DNA of 64,000 bases from an uncultured Clostridium sp. (GTDB taxonomy: Bacteria > Bacillota > Clostridia > Clostridiales > Clostridiaceae): positions 1 through 64,000 of the forward strand of contig URGW01000011.1 in the NCBI GenBank assembly GCA_900547475.1. Reading direction: 5' to 3'. The notes beneath the pieces are model-generated. The model searched no databases, was not told the DNA's origin, and was given only the letters and a program-made list of their open reading frames with translations. Of this stretch, positions 9,798 to 19,277 are shown piece after piece (position 1 is the stretch's first letter; each line of letters begins with the position of its first letter). The translations under genes were made by a program, and so were the position numbers.

Positions 9798-10111
9798 AAC
9801 TCTTTTCCTCTTTTCAGTTTTTTGATTATATTATTAAACTACCTTTTAGTAATGTCAATTATAAATGTATATTTTTAATTATTTCTTTACAATTTAACTT
9901 TTTTTATTATTTTTTTTTTAATTTAGCTCAAATATAATATAAAGATGGATTTGTTAAAACGTAACTTTGTGTTATACTATTTTAGTATTGATGTGTTATT
10001 TAAAGTAAATATGTTAAAAATTAAAATGAATAATTTCACTATGATTTAATATTTGCTATTAAATGTTTATATTTCAATATTATTGTTAATAATGTAAATA
10101 AATTATTGTAG
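9798..10111. other. Divergent intergenic region upstream of murT
   Basis: A 314-bp gap with very high A+T and no plausible gene. It holds the murT promoter (separate entry) and presumably the hydrolase promoter. Long T and A tracts around 9900-9922 may act as an UP-like or curved element. No riboswitch was recognised. Confidence 0.6.
9951..9978 (+). promoter_or_regulatory. SigA-type promoter of murT-gatD
   Basis: TTGTTA, a 16-base spacer, then TATACT, about 130 bases before the murT start. The A/T tract just upstream could strengthen it. Confidence 0.55.
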
Positions 10112-11473
10112 GTGGTGAAAGAAATTAGTATTAAGTCAATTCTAAGTATATTAGCAACAAAATTCACATTATTTCTTACTAAAACCATTTTAAAAGGTGG
10201 AACTACCTTCCCTGGGAGAGTAGCTTTAAAATTAGATAAAAATATCTTAGCTAAAGTTTCTAAAGGATATAAAGTAGTTTTAGTTACAGGAACTAATGGT
10301 AAAACTACTACTACAAGCATGATTTATAACATCATTAAAGAAAAAGGATATTCTGTTATAACTAACAATACAGGTGCAAATCTTTACCCTGGCATAGTTA
10401 CTACATTTGTAGAAAACTATAAATTTTTCAACAAAGATGAAAATAAATATGCAATTATTGAAGTAGATGAAGCAAATTTAAAATATATTACAAAATATAT
10501 TACTCCTAAAATCATAACAGTTACTAACCTTTTTAGGGATCAACTTGACAGATATGGAGAAGTGTATACTACATTAACTAAAATTTTAGAAGGTATAGCT
10601 CTTGTTCCTGAAAGTAAACTTGTTCTTAATGGAGACGAGTCTCTTCTTGGAAAATTAGATGTTAAAAATGAATTAATTTTCTATGGATTTAAAACTCCAA
10701 TAAATGAAAATAAAACTATAGACGTAAATTCAGATTCAAAATTCTGTAAATTCTGCAAAACTCCTTACAGCTATAATTTTGTTACATATAACCACTTAGG
10801 TGATTACTACTGTACAGGCTGTGGATATACTCATCCATCAATAAAATATGGTGTAGATGAAATTCTAGAACTAACAGCTGAAAGTTCAACTGTAAAATTT
10901 GGTGATACTGAAATTTATCTTGGACAATCTGGTGTTTATAATATTTATAATGCTCTTTGTGCTTATGCAATCACTAAAGAACTTGATATTGATGATAGTA
11001 CAATAAAGAAATCTCTAGAAAGTCAAAGTTCTAGTTTTGGAAGACAAGAAATAATAAACATTGATGATAAAGAAGTTAAAATTATACTTGTTAAAAACCC
11101 TGCTGGATATAATCAAGCATTAGATACCTTATGCCTTAACAAAGATTCTTTCTCATGTGCATTTCTACTTAATGATAATTATGCAGATGGTAGAGATGTA
11201 TCTTGGATTTGGGATGTTAATTTTGAAAGTTTAAAAGATACTGATTTAGATGAGGTATATGTATCTGGACTTAGAGCTTTTGATATGGCAGTAAGACTTA
11301 AAACTGCTGGTATAGCAACTTCAAAACTTATCATTGAAGAAGATTATGAAAATCTAACTGCTAAAATTAGATCTGGTAAAAATAAAAAGTTATATATTCT
11401 AGCTACTTATACTGCAATGATAAACTATAGAAAGTACTTACACTCTAAAGGATATATTAAAAACCTTTGGTAA
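10112..11473 (+). CDS. murT: Lipid II isoglutaminyl synthase, ATP-dependent subunit MurT
   Basis: Mur-ligase homologue that, with GatD, amidates D-glutamate in lipid II to D-isoglutamine. Visible are the P-loop VTGTNGKTTTT near residue 57, the four-cysteine zinc-ribbon insert (CKFCKTPY...YCTGCGY, residues about 210-235) and the C-terminal DUF1727 part with LLNDNYADGRDVSWIWDV. It is followed 14 bases later by gatD. The start is uncertain. GTG codons at 10112 and 10115 fall inside the AGGTGGTGA ribosome site. An ATT at 10124 has correct spacing and matches where the family usually begins. Confidence 0.95.
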   Translation: MVKEISIKSILSILATKFTLFLTKTILKGGTTFPGRVALKLDKNILAKVSKGYKVVLVTGTNGKTTTTSMIYNIIKEKGYSVITNNTGANLYPGIVTTFVENYKFFNKDENKYAIIEVDEANLKYITKYITPKIITVTNLFRDQLDRYGEVYTTLTKILEGIALVPESKLVLNGDESLLGKLDVKNELIFYGFKTPINENKTIDVNSDSKFCKFCKTPYSYNFVTYNHLGDYYCTGCGYTHPSIKYGVDEILELTAESSTVKFGDTEIYLGQSGVYNIYNALCAYAITKELDIDDSTIKKSLESQSSSFGRQEIINIDDKEVKIILVKNPAGYNQALDTLCLNKDSFSCAFLLNDNYADGRDVSWIWDVNFESLKDTDLDEVYVSGLRAFDMAVRLKTAGIATSKLIIEEDYENLTAKIRSGKNKKLYILATYTAMINYRKYLHSKGYIKNLW

Positions 11474-11487
11474 TATAGGAGGAGCTT

Positions 11488-12213
11488 ATGGAATTAAATA
11501 TTTGTCATCTTTATCCAGATCTTTTAAATGTTTATGGAGATGTGGGTAATATATTAATTTTAAAACATAGAGCTGAAGAACGTGGAATTAAAGTTAATAT
11601 AGTAAATATTTCTTTGAATGATGAATTTAATGCTGATGAATATGATATTGTATTCTTCGGTGGTGGTCAGGACTATGAGCAATCAATAGTTTCTGCTGAT
11701 TTAATGAATAATAAAAAAGACGAATTATCTAGATATATTAATAACAATAAGGTTTTAATAGCTATTTGTGGTGGTTATCAATTACTAGGAAAATATTATA
11801 CTGCTCCAAGCGGTGAAAGAATTGAAGGATTAGGTATTTTAGATATATATACAGAAGCTGGAGATACTAGATTCATTGGAGATACTGTAATATACAACGA
11901 AGATTTCAATGAAACTTATGTTGGTTTTGAAAATCACTCTGGTAGAACTTATCTTAATGGTCTTAAACCATTAGGTAAATGCATACATGGATATGGAAAT
12001 AATGGTTCTGATGGTTATGAAGGCTGTATATATAAAAATACTTACTGCACTTACTTCCATGGTTCTCTTTTAGCAAAAAATCCTGAACTTGCAGATAGAT
12101 TCATTAAAATGGCACTTGAAATTAAATATTCAGAAGTGGCATTAGAAAAACTAGATGATAGTTTAGAACTAAAAGCTAAAGAAGTTATGATTACTAGATT
12201 AAATACTAAATAA
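11488..12213 (+). CDS. gatD: Lipid II isoglutaminyl synthase, glutaminase subunit GatD
   Basis: A 241-residue class I-like glutamine amidotransferase of the CobB/CobQ type, supplying ammonia to MurT. The nucleophile is Cys94 in AICGGYQL, the catalytic His191 in YFHGSLL, and Arg128 is kept; Cys94 and Arg128 have the same numbers as in Staphylococcus aureus GatD. The AGGAGG ribosome site is present. The MurT-GatD reaction affects peptidoglycan cross-linking and sensitivity to beta-lactams and lysozyme in the species studied. Confidence 0.95.
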   Translation: MELNICHLYPDLLNVYGDVGNILILKHRAEERGIKVNIVNISLNDEFNADEYDIVFFGGGQDYEQSIVSADLMNNKKDELSRYINNNKVLIAICGGYQLLGKYYTAPSGERIEGLGILDIYTEAGDTRFIGDTVIYNEDFNETYVGFENHSGRTYLNGLKPLGKCIHGYGNNGSDGYEGCIYKNTYCTYFHGSLLAKNPELADRFIKMALEIKYSEVALEKLDDSLELKAKEVMITRLNTK

Positions 12214-12260
12214 AATAAAATAAAAAAATTACTTACTTATAAAGAAGGACGGGGAAATTT

Positions 12261-13544
12261 ATGTCAAAAAGATTTTTTAGAGCACTAACGTTAGTTATTT
12301 GCTTAACTTTAGTAGCACCATTTTTTAATACAATTAGTGTATTTGCTGCTACAGAACCTCAAATAATAGGGGCTTCTGCTATAACAATGGATATGGATAC
12401 TGGTGAAATAATTTACTCTAAAAATGCTGATGTTCAACGCTCACCAGCTAGTACAACTAAATTATTAACATCTTTACTTTTTGCAGAAAGCAAAAATAAA
12501 AGTGATATAATTTCTTACACTGATGTATCTGCTGCTGTTACTGAAACTTCATTAACTAATTTTATAGGTAATGCTGCCAAAGCTGGTGATACTTTAACTG
12601 CAGCTGAAGTTATGGATGCTGTAATGGTATATTCAGCAAATGACGCTGCTGTAATGATGGCTGAGGCTGTTGCTGGATCTGTTGATGCTTTTTCTAAATT
12701 AATGAATCAAAGAGCTCAAGAGATTGGTGCTGTAAACAGTAACTTTGTTAGTCCAAATGGATTGGAAACAGACCCTAATAATCATAATGTTACTACTGCT
12801 TATGATTTAGCTCTTATTGCTAAGGAAGCTTTTCAAAATGATTGGGTAAAAGAAGCTAGTGGATTAGATAAAACTTCTGTTACATTAGATGGTAAAAAAA
12901 TCTATATAGAAACAAGAAATAAAATTCTTGGTGTAGATGGTAATATTGGTGGTAAAACTGGTAACGAAACTAAATCTGGTCATTGCTTTGTAGGTTTCTA
13001 TAATAGAAATGGTAGAAATTTAATTACTGTAGTACTTGGTTCTGAGTATGGTGCTGATGGAATGAATGTATTTAATGATACTCAATCTATTGCAAATTAT
13101 AGCTACGATGCAAATAAAACAACTTATAAATCATCTGGAGATGAAATTTCAACTGTAAATTTAAGTTATAAATTATTCAAGTTTTTCGGACCTACTAAAA
13201 CTATAACTGCACCAGTTATATTAGATCAAGATATTGAATATTACAAAAATGAATTTAACGATAAAAATGCTAGCCTTAATGTTCCAACTAATAATTTAGA
13301 TGCTTGGAAAATAGCTTCAAAGAATAATGTTGATTTAACTTTCACTGCTGGAAGTTATAGTGAAACAGTTAAAGGATCTATTACTTTAAGCGTAGGTCAA
13401 ATATTAAAAGCTAACATTGGAATATATGTTCTTGCTTTATTAATAACACTCTTAGTAATTGTATTAATATTTGTTGTAATTAAATTAATAATTAATTCAA
13501 AAAGACGTAGAAGAAATAGAAGACGTAGATATTCTAGACATTAA
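12261..13544 (+). CDS. D-alanyl-D-alanine carboxypeptidase (peptidase S11, DacA/PBP5 type)
   Basis: A 427-residue penicillin-binding protein trimming the terminal D-Ala of the stem peptide. It has a signal peptide (cleavage near ISVFAA, residue 30), SxxK as Ser64-Thr-Thr-Lys67, SxN in YSANDAA, and KTG in GGKTGNETKSGH. Unlike classic PBP5 the C-terminus is a true membrane helix (about residues 390-415) followed by an arginine-rich tail (KRRRRNRRRR). It lies 47 bp after gatD with no terminator between, so murT-gatD-dac probably form one cell-wall unit. Confidence 0.92.
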   Translation: MSKRFFRALTLVICLTLVAPFFNTISVFAATEPQIIGASAITMDMDTGEIIYSKNADVQRSPASTTKLLTSLLFAESKNKSDIISYTDVSAAVTETSLTNFIGNAAKAGDTLTAAEVMDAVMVYSANDAAVMMAEAVAGSVDAFSKLMNQRAQEIGAVNSNFVSPNGLETDPNNHNVTTAYDLALIAKEAFQNDWVKEASGLDKTSVTLDGKKIYIETRNKILGVDGNIGGKTGNETKSGHCFVGFYNRNGRNLITVVLGSEYGADGMNVFNDTQSIANYSYDANKTTYKSSGDEISTVNLSYKLFKFFGPTKTITAPVILDQDIEYYKNEFNDKNASLNVPTNNLDAWKIASKNNVDLTFTAGSYSETVKGSITLSVGQILKANIGIYVLALLITLLVIVLIFVVIKLIINSKRRRRNRRRRYSRH

Positions 13545-13550
13545 AAAAAA

Positions 13551-13590
13551 TGCTATGCAAGTTTAAAATTTGCATAGCATTTTCTATATA
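13551..13590. terminator. Terminator between the carboxypeptidase and prmA-like genes
   Basis: TGCTATGCAA and its perfect complement with a nine-base loop. T-rich sequence follows on the plus strand and eight T on the minus strand, so it serves both converging genes. Confidence 0.85.
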
Positions 13591-13595
13591 TTCCA

Positions 13596-14456
13596 TTAAT
13601 TAAAAACTGCAGTAACCCATTCATTAGTTTGATGTTTGCTTATAAGCTTAAACCCATAACCTTCTACAGCTTCCTTAACTTCATCAAAACTCCATTCAAC
13701 AAGCCCTGAAACTAATATATTTCCATTAGCATTTAAATGTTCTTTTATATATTTCATAAACATTTTAGTTTCTTCTCCACCAATATTTATAAATATCCAA
13801 TCAAAATTATCCTTAACTAAAGTTTTATCATCTAATATATTCCCAATAACAACTTCTATATTATTTAAATTATTTAACGAAGCATTTAGCATTACTTCAT
13901 CTTCAACATCTCTTATATCAACTGCTACTACCTTTGAAGCTCCTGCCATAGAAGCTGCAATAGATAATATTCCTGAACCTGTTCCAATGTCTAATACTGA
14001 TTTTTCTTTCATATCTAATGTATTTAAAATTAGCTTTAATATATCTTGAGTTGTTTCATGTAATCCAGTACCAAAAGCCCCTTGTGAAATGAAGTTAATT
14101 TTCGTTTTTCCTTCAAACTCCTCCTCTGGACTTGCTATAACATATTTTTCATCTAAATGTATTGCTGGAAAATCATATATAGTATAATCATAATTATTTT
14201 CTTCTATATTTATATAATCCATTTTTAAAATTGCTTTTAAATTATCCTTAAATTCATCTAATCCTTCTTTTTCCCCTTCAAAAGCAACCTTAAGAATTAT
14301 TTCTTCATCCTCTTTTTCTAAATATCCATATCCATAATTATCTGTTGTTACTTCTAATGGATTTTCATAAAAAACATTATATATATCATTTATAGCTAGA
14401 AGTTCAATTTTTTCATCTAACTTTTCATATGGCAATTTATAAGAAATTATAAACAT
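13596..14456 (-). CDS. PrmA-like (ribosomal protein L11) methyltransferase
   Basis: A 286-residue class I SAM-dependent methyltransferase of the PrmA type. The lead-in AFGTGLHETTQ and motif I VLDIGTGSGILS are typical. The acidic end of strand 2 is AVDI. The substrate-binding motif, normally NILA plus a proline, is changed to NIGGEE near residue 218, and the protein is shorter than standard PrmA (about 310). Clostridia usually keep the housekeeping prmA beside dnaJ, which is absent here. This could be a paralogue acting on another protein. AAAGG precedes the ATG. Confidence 0.75.
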   Translation of the reverse strand: MFIISYKLPYEKLDEKIELLAINDIYNVFYENPLEVTTDNYGYGYLEKEDEEIILKVAFEGEKEGLDEFKDNLKAILKMDYINIEENNYDYTIYDFPAIHLDEKYVIASPEEEFEGKTKINFISQGAFGTGLHETTQDILKLILNTLDMKEKSVLDIGTGSGILSIAASMAGASKVVAVDIRDVEDEVMLNASLNNLNNIEVVIGNILDDKTLVKDNFDWIFINIGGEETKMFMKYIKEHLNANGNILVSGLVEWSFDEVKEAVEGYGFKLISKHQTNEWVTAVFN

Positions 14457-14471
14457 AAAATCAACCTTTCT

Positions 14472-15257
14472 TTATTTAGTTTTTCTTACTTTTTTATTTA
14501 TAGACTTAGTACTTTTCTTTTCACTAAAATTTTTCTTACCTTTATTTTTGTTACTCTTTTTATTTTTAAAACTTTTTTTAAAAACCTTATCTTCCTTACT
14601 AGTATTAGATTTTTCATTAACCTTTTTCTTACTATTTGAACTGATTTCTTTCTTAGTGTTTTCTTTTTTCTTTTTCTCTTTCACTATAGGATTTTTAGCT
14701 ACAGAATATCCAAACTTCCCTAAAGCTTCAGTATCCATTTTAAAATACTCACCATGACAATATGTAATTAAATCAGCTTCTTCAAAGTGTATTTTTCCTT
14801 TTTCATCTATTAAATCTTTATCTATATGAGAACCTACTACATCTGCAATAAACAAATCATGAGTTCCAAGAGGTATTATACTTTTTACCTTACACTCAAT
14901 AGAAACAGGACATTCATCTATATATGAAACATTAACATTGCTTCCTTCTCTCATTGTAAAATTCATTTCTTTTATCTTATCAAACTTACGTCCTGGTCTT
15001 ACTCCACAATAGTCAACTGCCTTTGTCATATTTATACTTGGTAAGTTAACTGTAAACTCCATAGTTTCTTTTATATATTCATAAGATAGCCTTTCTGGCC
15101 TAATAGATATTGATAACATAGGCGGTTTTGTGCAAACTGTTCCAATCCACCCAACAGTAAAAACATTTTCTTTTCCTTCTTTATTTTTAGATGTTATTAA
15201 AACAACTGGCACTGGGTTTAAAACTACGCTACCTTTAAACTCTACCTTTTCCTTCAT
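14472..15257 (-). CDS. Flavin reductase-like protein (FMN-binding split barrel) with a lysine-rich tail
   Basis: Residues 1-185 form a flavin reductase/DIM6-NTAB split-barrel domain: VVLITSKNKEGKENVFTVGW and later SISIRPERLSYEYI, PGRKFDKI and GTHDLFIADV. Residues about 193-261 are a disordered tail made largely of Lys, Ser and Asn (KKKKENTKKE onward) with no hydrophobic residues to speak of. Relatives normally end near residue 190. The tail could bind nucleic acid or an acidic partner. It lies 15 bp before the prmA-like gene and is probably cotranscribed with it. Confidence 0.85.
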   Translation of the reverse strand: MKEKVEFKGSVVLNPVPVVLITSKNKEGKENVFTVGWIGTVCTKPPMLSISIRPERLSYEYIKETMEFTVNLPSINMTKAVDYCGVRPGRKFDKIKEMNFTMREGSNVNVSYIDECPVSIECKVKSIIPLGTHDLFIADVVGSHIDKDLIDEKGKIHFEEADLITYCHGEYFKMDTEALGKFGYSVAKNPIVKEKKKKENTKKEISSNSKKKVNEKSNTSKEDKVFKKSFKNKKSNKNKGKKNFSEKKSTKSINKKVRKTK

Positions 15258-15307
15258 ATTATTTCACACCTTTTCAAAATTATCTTAACGATTATAACAC
15301 ACTTATT

Positions 15308-15402
15308 TATAAATTGCGAAGCAATTTATACAGTTACAAGTATCAAGTTATTTTTTAATTCAGTTTAAGTTGAATTTATTCCTTAACTTGAAACTTGCTA
15401 CT
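15308..15402. repeat. Intergenic palindromic segment
   Basis: Two nested inverted repeats in the gap: TATAAATTGC-GAA-GCAATTTATA, then GTATCAAGTTA...TAACTTGAAACTTGC. The CAAGTT/AACTTG words resemble those in the palindrome inside the SAM riboswitch near 50.45 kb. No coding potential. Confidence 0.5.
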
Positions 15403-15427
15403 GAAAAAAAGAAGCCTTTAGGCTTCC
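15401..15427 (-). terminator. Terminator of the polA-coaE-slt operon
   Basis: GAAGCC-TTTA-GGCTTC hairpin; on the minus strand it is followed by TTTTTTT. It lies directly after the lytic transglycosylase stop. Confidence 0.85.
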
Positions 15428-15429
15428 TT

Positions 15430-15972
15430 TTACTCATAAAGAAATTTATAAACATTATATCGTGTGTTAACTTTATCAACATACTTTTTCGTTTCTTTAA
15501 AAGGAATGTATGTTAAATTTTCTCCATCACTTGAATACTCTGGATTATTAAGCCATTTTGTTACATTACCGCTTCCCCCATTGTAAGCTGCTAATGCTAA
15601 ACTTAAATCGCCAAACTCTTTTAGCAAGCTATTTAAATACCAACATCCAAATTCAATATTAATTTCGGGGTCATAAAGCATATTAGCATTAAATTTATCA
15701 ATTTCTACCTTACTTCCAATCCATTCTCCAGTGGAATCCATAATCTGCATTAAACCTTTAGCTCCCTTACTTGATTCAGCATATGTGTTAAAATTACTCT
15801 CTGTTTTTATAACTGCTAAAACTAGAAACGGGTCTAAATTATATTCATAGCTATATTTATCTACTATTTCTTTATACTTGTATGGATATAGATATTTTTT
15901 AATACTATACTTTCCACCAACTAAAATCACAATAGCAACTATAAGACATATTATAATTTTTTTAAACTTCAT
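15430..15972 (-). CDS. Membrane-anchored lytic transglycosylase (SLT family)
   Basis: A 180-residue murein lytic transglycosylase. It has an N-terminal membrane anchor (residues 4-22) and an SLT domain with catalytic Glu58 in IKTESNFN, then the GAKGLMQIM motif and LALAAYNGG near residue 130. It cleaves the MurNAc-GlcNAc bond outside the membrane. It is the third gene of polA-coaE-slt, an order I recall from other clostridia. GGGAGAGGG precedes the ATG. Confidence 0.92.
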   Translation of the reverse strand: MKFKKIIICLIVAIVILVGGKYSIKKYLYPYKYKEIVDKYSYEYNLDPFLVLAVIKTESNFNTYAESSKGAKGLMQIMDSTGEWIGSKVEIDKFNANMLYDPEINIEFGCWYLNSLLKEFGDLSLALAAYNGGSGNVTKWLNNPEYSSDGENLTYIPFKETKKYVDKVNTRYNVYKFLYE

Positions 15973-15996
15973 TCCCTCTCCCTACTTTTAAATAGT

Positions 15997-16593
15997 TTAA
16001 ATAGACTTTAAAAACTCTATTAGTAAGTCAACCTGCTCTTTAGTCTTAGCTAAAGTATCATTATTTTCTATAATTATATTAGAAAAATCTTTTTTCCTAT
16101 CTAACGGCATTTGAGAATTAATTCTATTTATAGCCTCATCTCTTGATAATGTATCTCTTGATCTTACTCTTTGAATTTGCGTATTATTATCTACCCAAAC
16201 TAAGATAACATAATCCATATCTTTATGCAAATCATTCTCTATTAATGTAGGTGCATCTACAATAACAAAATCTGCATTTTTCTTTTCCAATTTATCTATA
16301 TTTTCATATATTTCTCTTTTTATATATGGTAATATTATCTCTTCATATTTTTTTCTTTGTTTAGGAAATCTGAAAATGTGATTTCCAAATTCCTTTCTAC
16401 GGAAGTCACCTCTCCAATCAAAAAATCCTGATCCAAATTCAACTCTAACTCTTTCTAATATTTCTGGATATTTAACAAGTACATCTCTAGCTATTATATC
16501 TGCATCTATTATATTAAATCCAGCTTCCTTTAACATAAATGATACTGTACTTTTTCCTGACCCTATTCCTCCTGTTAATCCAATCTTAATCAT
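15997..16593 (-). CDS. coaE: Dephospho-CoA kinase
   Basis: A 198-residue P-loop kinase for the last step of coenzyme A synthesis (3'-phosphorylation of dephospho-CoA). Walker A is GGIGSGKS at residues 8-15, followed by the IIDADIIARDV motif, the DAPTLIE segment near residue 113, and the lid RVRSRD. It lies nine bases after polA, with a GGGGG ribosome site inside the gap, so the two are cotranscribed. Confidence 0.96.
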   Translation of the reverse strand: MIKIGLTGGIGSGKSTVSFMLKEAGFNIIDADIIARDVLVKYPEILERVRVEFGSGFFDWRGDFRRKEFGNHIFRFPKQRKKYEEIILPYIKREIYENIDKLEKKNADFVIVDAPTLIENDLHKDMDYVILVWVDNNTQIQRVRSRDTLSRDEAINRINSQMPLDRKKDFSNIIIENNDTLAKTKEQVDLLIEFLKSI

Positions 16594-16602
16594 ATTAACC
16601 CC

Positions 16603-19215
16603 CTATTTTGCATCATACCATGTATTACCTATATTTGTATCAACTTCTAATGTAACTGACATCTTTAGTACATTTTCCATCTCTTCTTTTACTAATGCCT
16701 TAACTACTTCTAATTCATTTTCTTTAACATTTAATATAAGTTCATCGTGTACTTGAAGAATCATTTCACTTTTTAAGTTTTCTTTCTTTAGTCTATTATA
16801 AACTTTAACCATCGCAAGTTTAATAATATCTGCTGCACTTCCTTGAATTGGTGCATTCATAGCTAATCTTTCTCCAAGTGATTTAACTATCTTATTTGAA
16901 GATTTTATTTCAGGTATAAATCTTCTTCTATTTAAAACAGTTAAAACATAACCTTTGTCTTTAGCCTCTTCTTTAACCCCTTCTAAATATCCTTTAATTT
17001 TGGGATATCTATCAAAATATATTTCCATATATTCTGAAGCTTCTTTTTTAGTTATCTTTAGATCTTGAGAAAGACTAAAATCACTTATTCCATATACTAT
17101 ACCAAAGTTAACAGCTTTTGCTCTACTTCTCATAAGAGATGTAACTTCTTCAACTGGAACTTTAAATACTTCTGATGCAGTTTTAGTATGAATATCACTA
17201 TGATGATTAAATGCATCTATCATATTTTTATCATCAGACATATGTGCAAGTACTCTAAGTTCTATTTGAGAGTAGTCACAAGATAGTAATACATCTGTAC
17301 TTTCCTTTGGTATAAATACTTTTCTTATTTCTCTACCCATTTCATATTTAACAGGTATATTTTGAAGATTTGGCTCTGTGCTTGATAATCTACCTGTTGT
17401 AGTAACAGTTTGATTAAAACTTGAATGAATAGCTCCATCTTCATCTATAACGTTCTTAAGTCCTTCTACATATGTAGAATTAAGTTTTGTTATTTGTCTA
17501 TAGTAAATAATTTTTTCTATAACAGGATGTTTATCCATTAGCTTTTCTAACACTTCTGCATTAGTTGAATATCCTGTCTTAGTCTTTTTAATTACTGGTA
17601 AATCTAATTTTTCAAAAAGTATTTTTCCTAATTGCTTTGGTGAACTTATGTTAAATTCTTCTTCACAAAGCTCATATATTTCTTTTTCTGTTTTAGATAT
17701 TTCTTCTTTAAATTTAACAGCAAGCTCATCAAGTTTTTCTCTATTTACCTTAAATCCTATAGCTTCCATGCTTGATAAAATAGATATAAGTGGATGTTCA
17801 ACTTCATAATAAAGCTCATCCATTCCTTCTTTATTTATTCTTTCTTTTAAATATTCGTAAAGTTCCTTCATATTTGAAATTGCATTACAAATTAATTCTT
17901 CATCTTCTCCTTTAACTTCCTTCATTAAATATTCATTAATTAAAGTTTCTAAAGGGTAATTACTTTTAGCTGAATCTATAAGATAAGCAGCTACTACTGT
18001 ATCAAATATGAATTCTTTTATTTCTATATTCATTTTAGTTAATATAGTAACTAAGTTTTTACCATCATGTATTACTTTAGCTATCTTATGATTTTCCATG
18101 AAGTTCTTTAATGTATTTATAGCCTCAGTTGCATTTTCCATAGTTATTATTTTAAAATCAATTAGATTAACTTTCTCTCCATAACTTAAATATAGTTTAT
18201 CTAATTCAATTTTAGAATAAAGACTAGTATTTGATGTGCTATATGATATAAAAGCAATGTCTTCTTTTTCTTTTAAAGCTTCTTTCAGATCATCTAATGT
18301 ATTTACCTCATTGACCTCTACTTTTGACACTTCTTCTTCCTCTTCAACATCTTCACCAGGTAACTTTGCTAATAAAGATTTCATTTGAAGTTTGAAAAAT
18401 AATTTCTTAAGTTCTTCTTTATTATAGTTATCTTGACTCTTAATATCTTCTAAGTCAAATTCTATAGGAACCTCAGTCATAATTGTAGCAAGCTTTTTAC
18501 TAAAAATTGCTTGTTCACTATAAGTTTCTAGATTTTCTTTAAGTTTTTTACCACTTATTTCATCAATATGTGAAAGCACTCCTTCCATAGAACCATAAGT
18601 AGAAATAAGTTTAAACGCTGTCTTTTCTCCTACCCCTGGTACTCCTGGAATATTATCTGACTTATCTCCCATAAGACCTTTTACATCTATATATTGAGTT
18701 GGTGTAACACCAAATTCAGCTTCAAAAGCTTCTTTATTATATACAGCTGTTTCTGTAACACCTTTTTTAGTAATTACAACTTTAATATTATCAGTAGCAA
18801 GTTGAAGAGCATCTCTATCTCCAGTTACTATAAAAACTTCAATTCCATTGCTTTCAGCAAATTTAGCTAAGGTTCCTATTATATCATCTGCCTCAAATCC
18901 ATCTATTTCATAAATATTAATTGCTAATAAATTAAGTACTTCTTTAATTATTGGAAATTGTTCTGCTAATTCTGGAGGCATCTTTTTTCTGCCAGCTTTA
19001 TAATCTTCATATTCTTTATGTCTAAATGTTGGAGCTTTTCTATCAAAAGCTGCAACTATGTAATCTGGCTTTATTTCTTCCTTCATTTTAAATAGCATAT
19101 TTGTAAATCCATAAACTGCATTAGTATGAATACCTTCACTGTTTGTTAATGGTGGTATTGCATAAAATGCTCTATTAAGTAAACTGTTTGAATCTAAAAT
19201 CAGTAATCTTTCCAT
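16603..19215 (-). CDS. polA: DNA polymerase I
   Basis: An 870-residue family A polymerase for repair and Okazaki fragment processing. The 5' nuclease domain (1-290) is intact: LILDSNSLLNRAFYA, AFDRKAPTFRH, GDKSDNIPGVPGVG. The 3'-5' exonuclease-like domain (about 300-470) lacks the Exo I D-x-E (FISYSTSNT at that position), so proofreading is predicted to be absent, as in Bacillus and Thermus enzymes. Polymerase motifs are DYSQIELRVLAH (A), RSRAKAVNFGIVYG (B) and QVHDEL (C). First gene of polA-coaE-slt, with GGAGG before ATG. Confidence 0.97.
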   Translation of the reverse strand: MERLLILDSNSLLNRAFYAIPPLTNSEGIHTNAVYGFTNMLFKMKEEIKPDYIVAAFDRKAPTFRHKEYEDYKAGRKKMPPELAEQFPIIKEVLNLLAINIYEIDGFEADDIIGTLAKFAESNGIEVFIVTGDRDALQLATDNIKVVITKKGVTETAVYNKEAFEAEFGVTPTQYIDVKGLMGDKSDNIPGVPGVGEKTAFKLISTYGSMEGVLSHIDEISGKKLKENLETYSEQAIFSKKLATIMTEVPIEFDLEDIKSQDNYNKEELKKLFFKLQMKSLLAKLPGEDVEEEEEVSKVEVNEVNTLDDLKEALKEKEDIAFISYSTSNTSLYSKIELDKLYLSYGEKVNLIDFKIITMENATEAINTLKNFMENHKIAKVIHDGKNLVTILTKMNIEIKEFIFDTVVAAYLIDSAKSNYPLETLINEYLMKEVKGEDEELICNAISNMKELYEYLKERINKEGMDELYYEVEHPLISILSSMEAIGFKVNREKLDELAVKFKEEISKTEKEIYELCEEEFNISSPKQLGKILFEKLDLPVIKKTKTGYSTNAEVLEKLMDKHPVIEKIIYYRQITKLNSTYVEGLKNVIDEDGAIHSSFNQTVTTTGRLSSTEPNLQNIPVKYEMGREIRKVFIPKESTDVLLSCDYSQIELRVLAHMSDDKNMIDAFNHHSDIHTKTASEVFKVPVEEVTSLMRSRAKAVNFGIVYGISDFSLSQDLKITKKEASEYMEIYFDRYPKIKGYLEGVKEEAKDKGYVLTVLNRRRFIPEIKSSNKIVKSLGERLAMNAPIQGSAADIIKLAMVKVYNRLKKENLKSEMILQVHDELILNVKENELEVVKALVKEEMENVLKMSVTLEVDTNIGNTWYDAK

Positions 19216-19277
19216 TTATTTCCTCCAGTATTTTTTATATTTTTAAACTATTATTTAGTAATTATAACATATTTACA

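Noticed and set aside
16603..19215. Proofreading-competent DNA polymerase I
   Set aside because: The Exo I Asp/Glu pair is absent where the 3'-5' exonuclease domain should begin, as in other Firmicute Pol I enzymes, so this is normal rather than a novelty.
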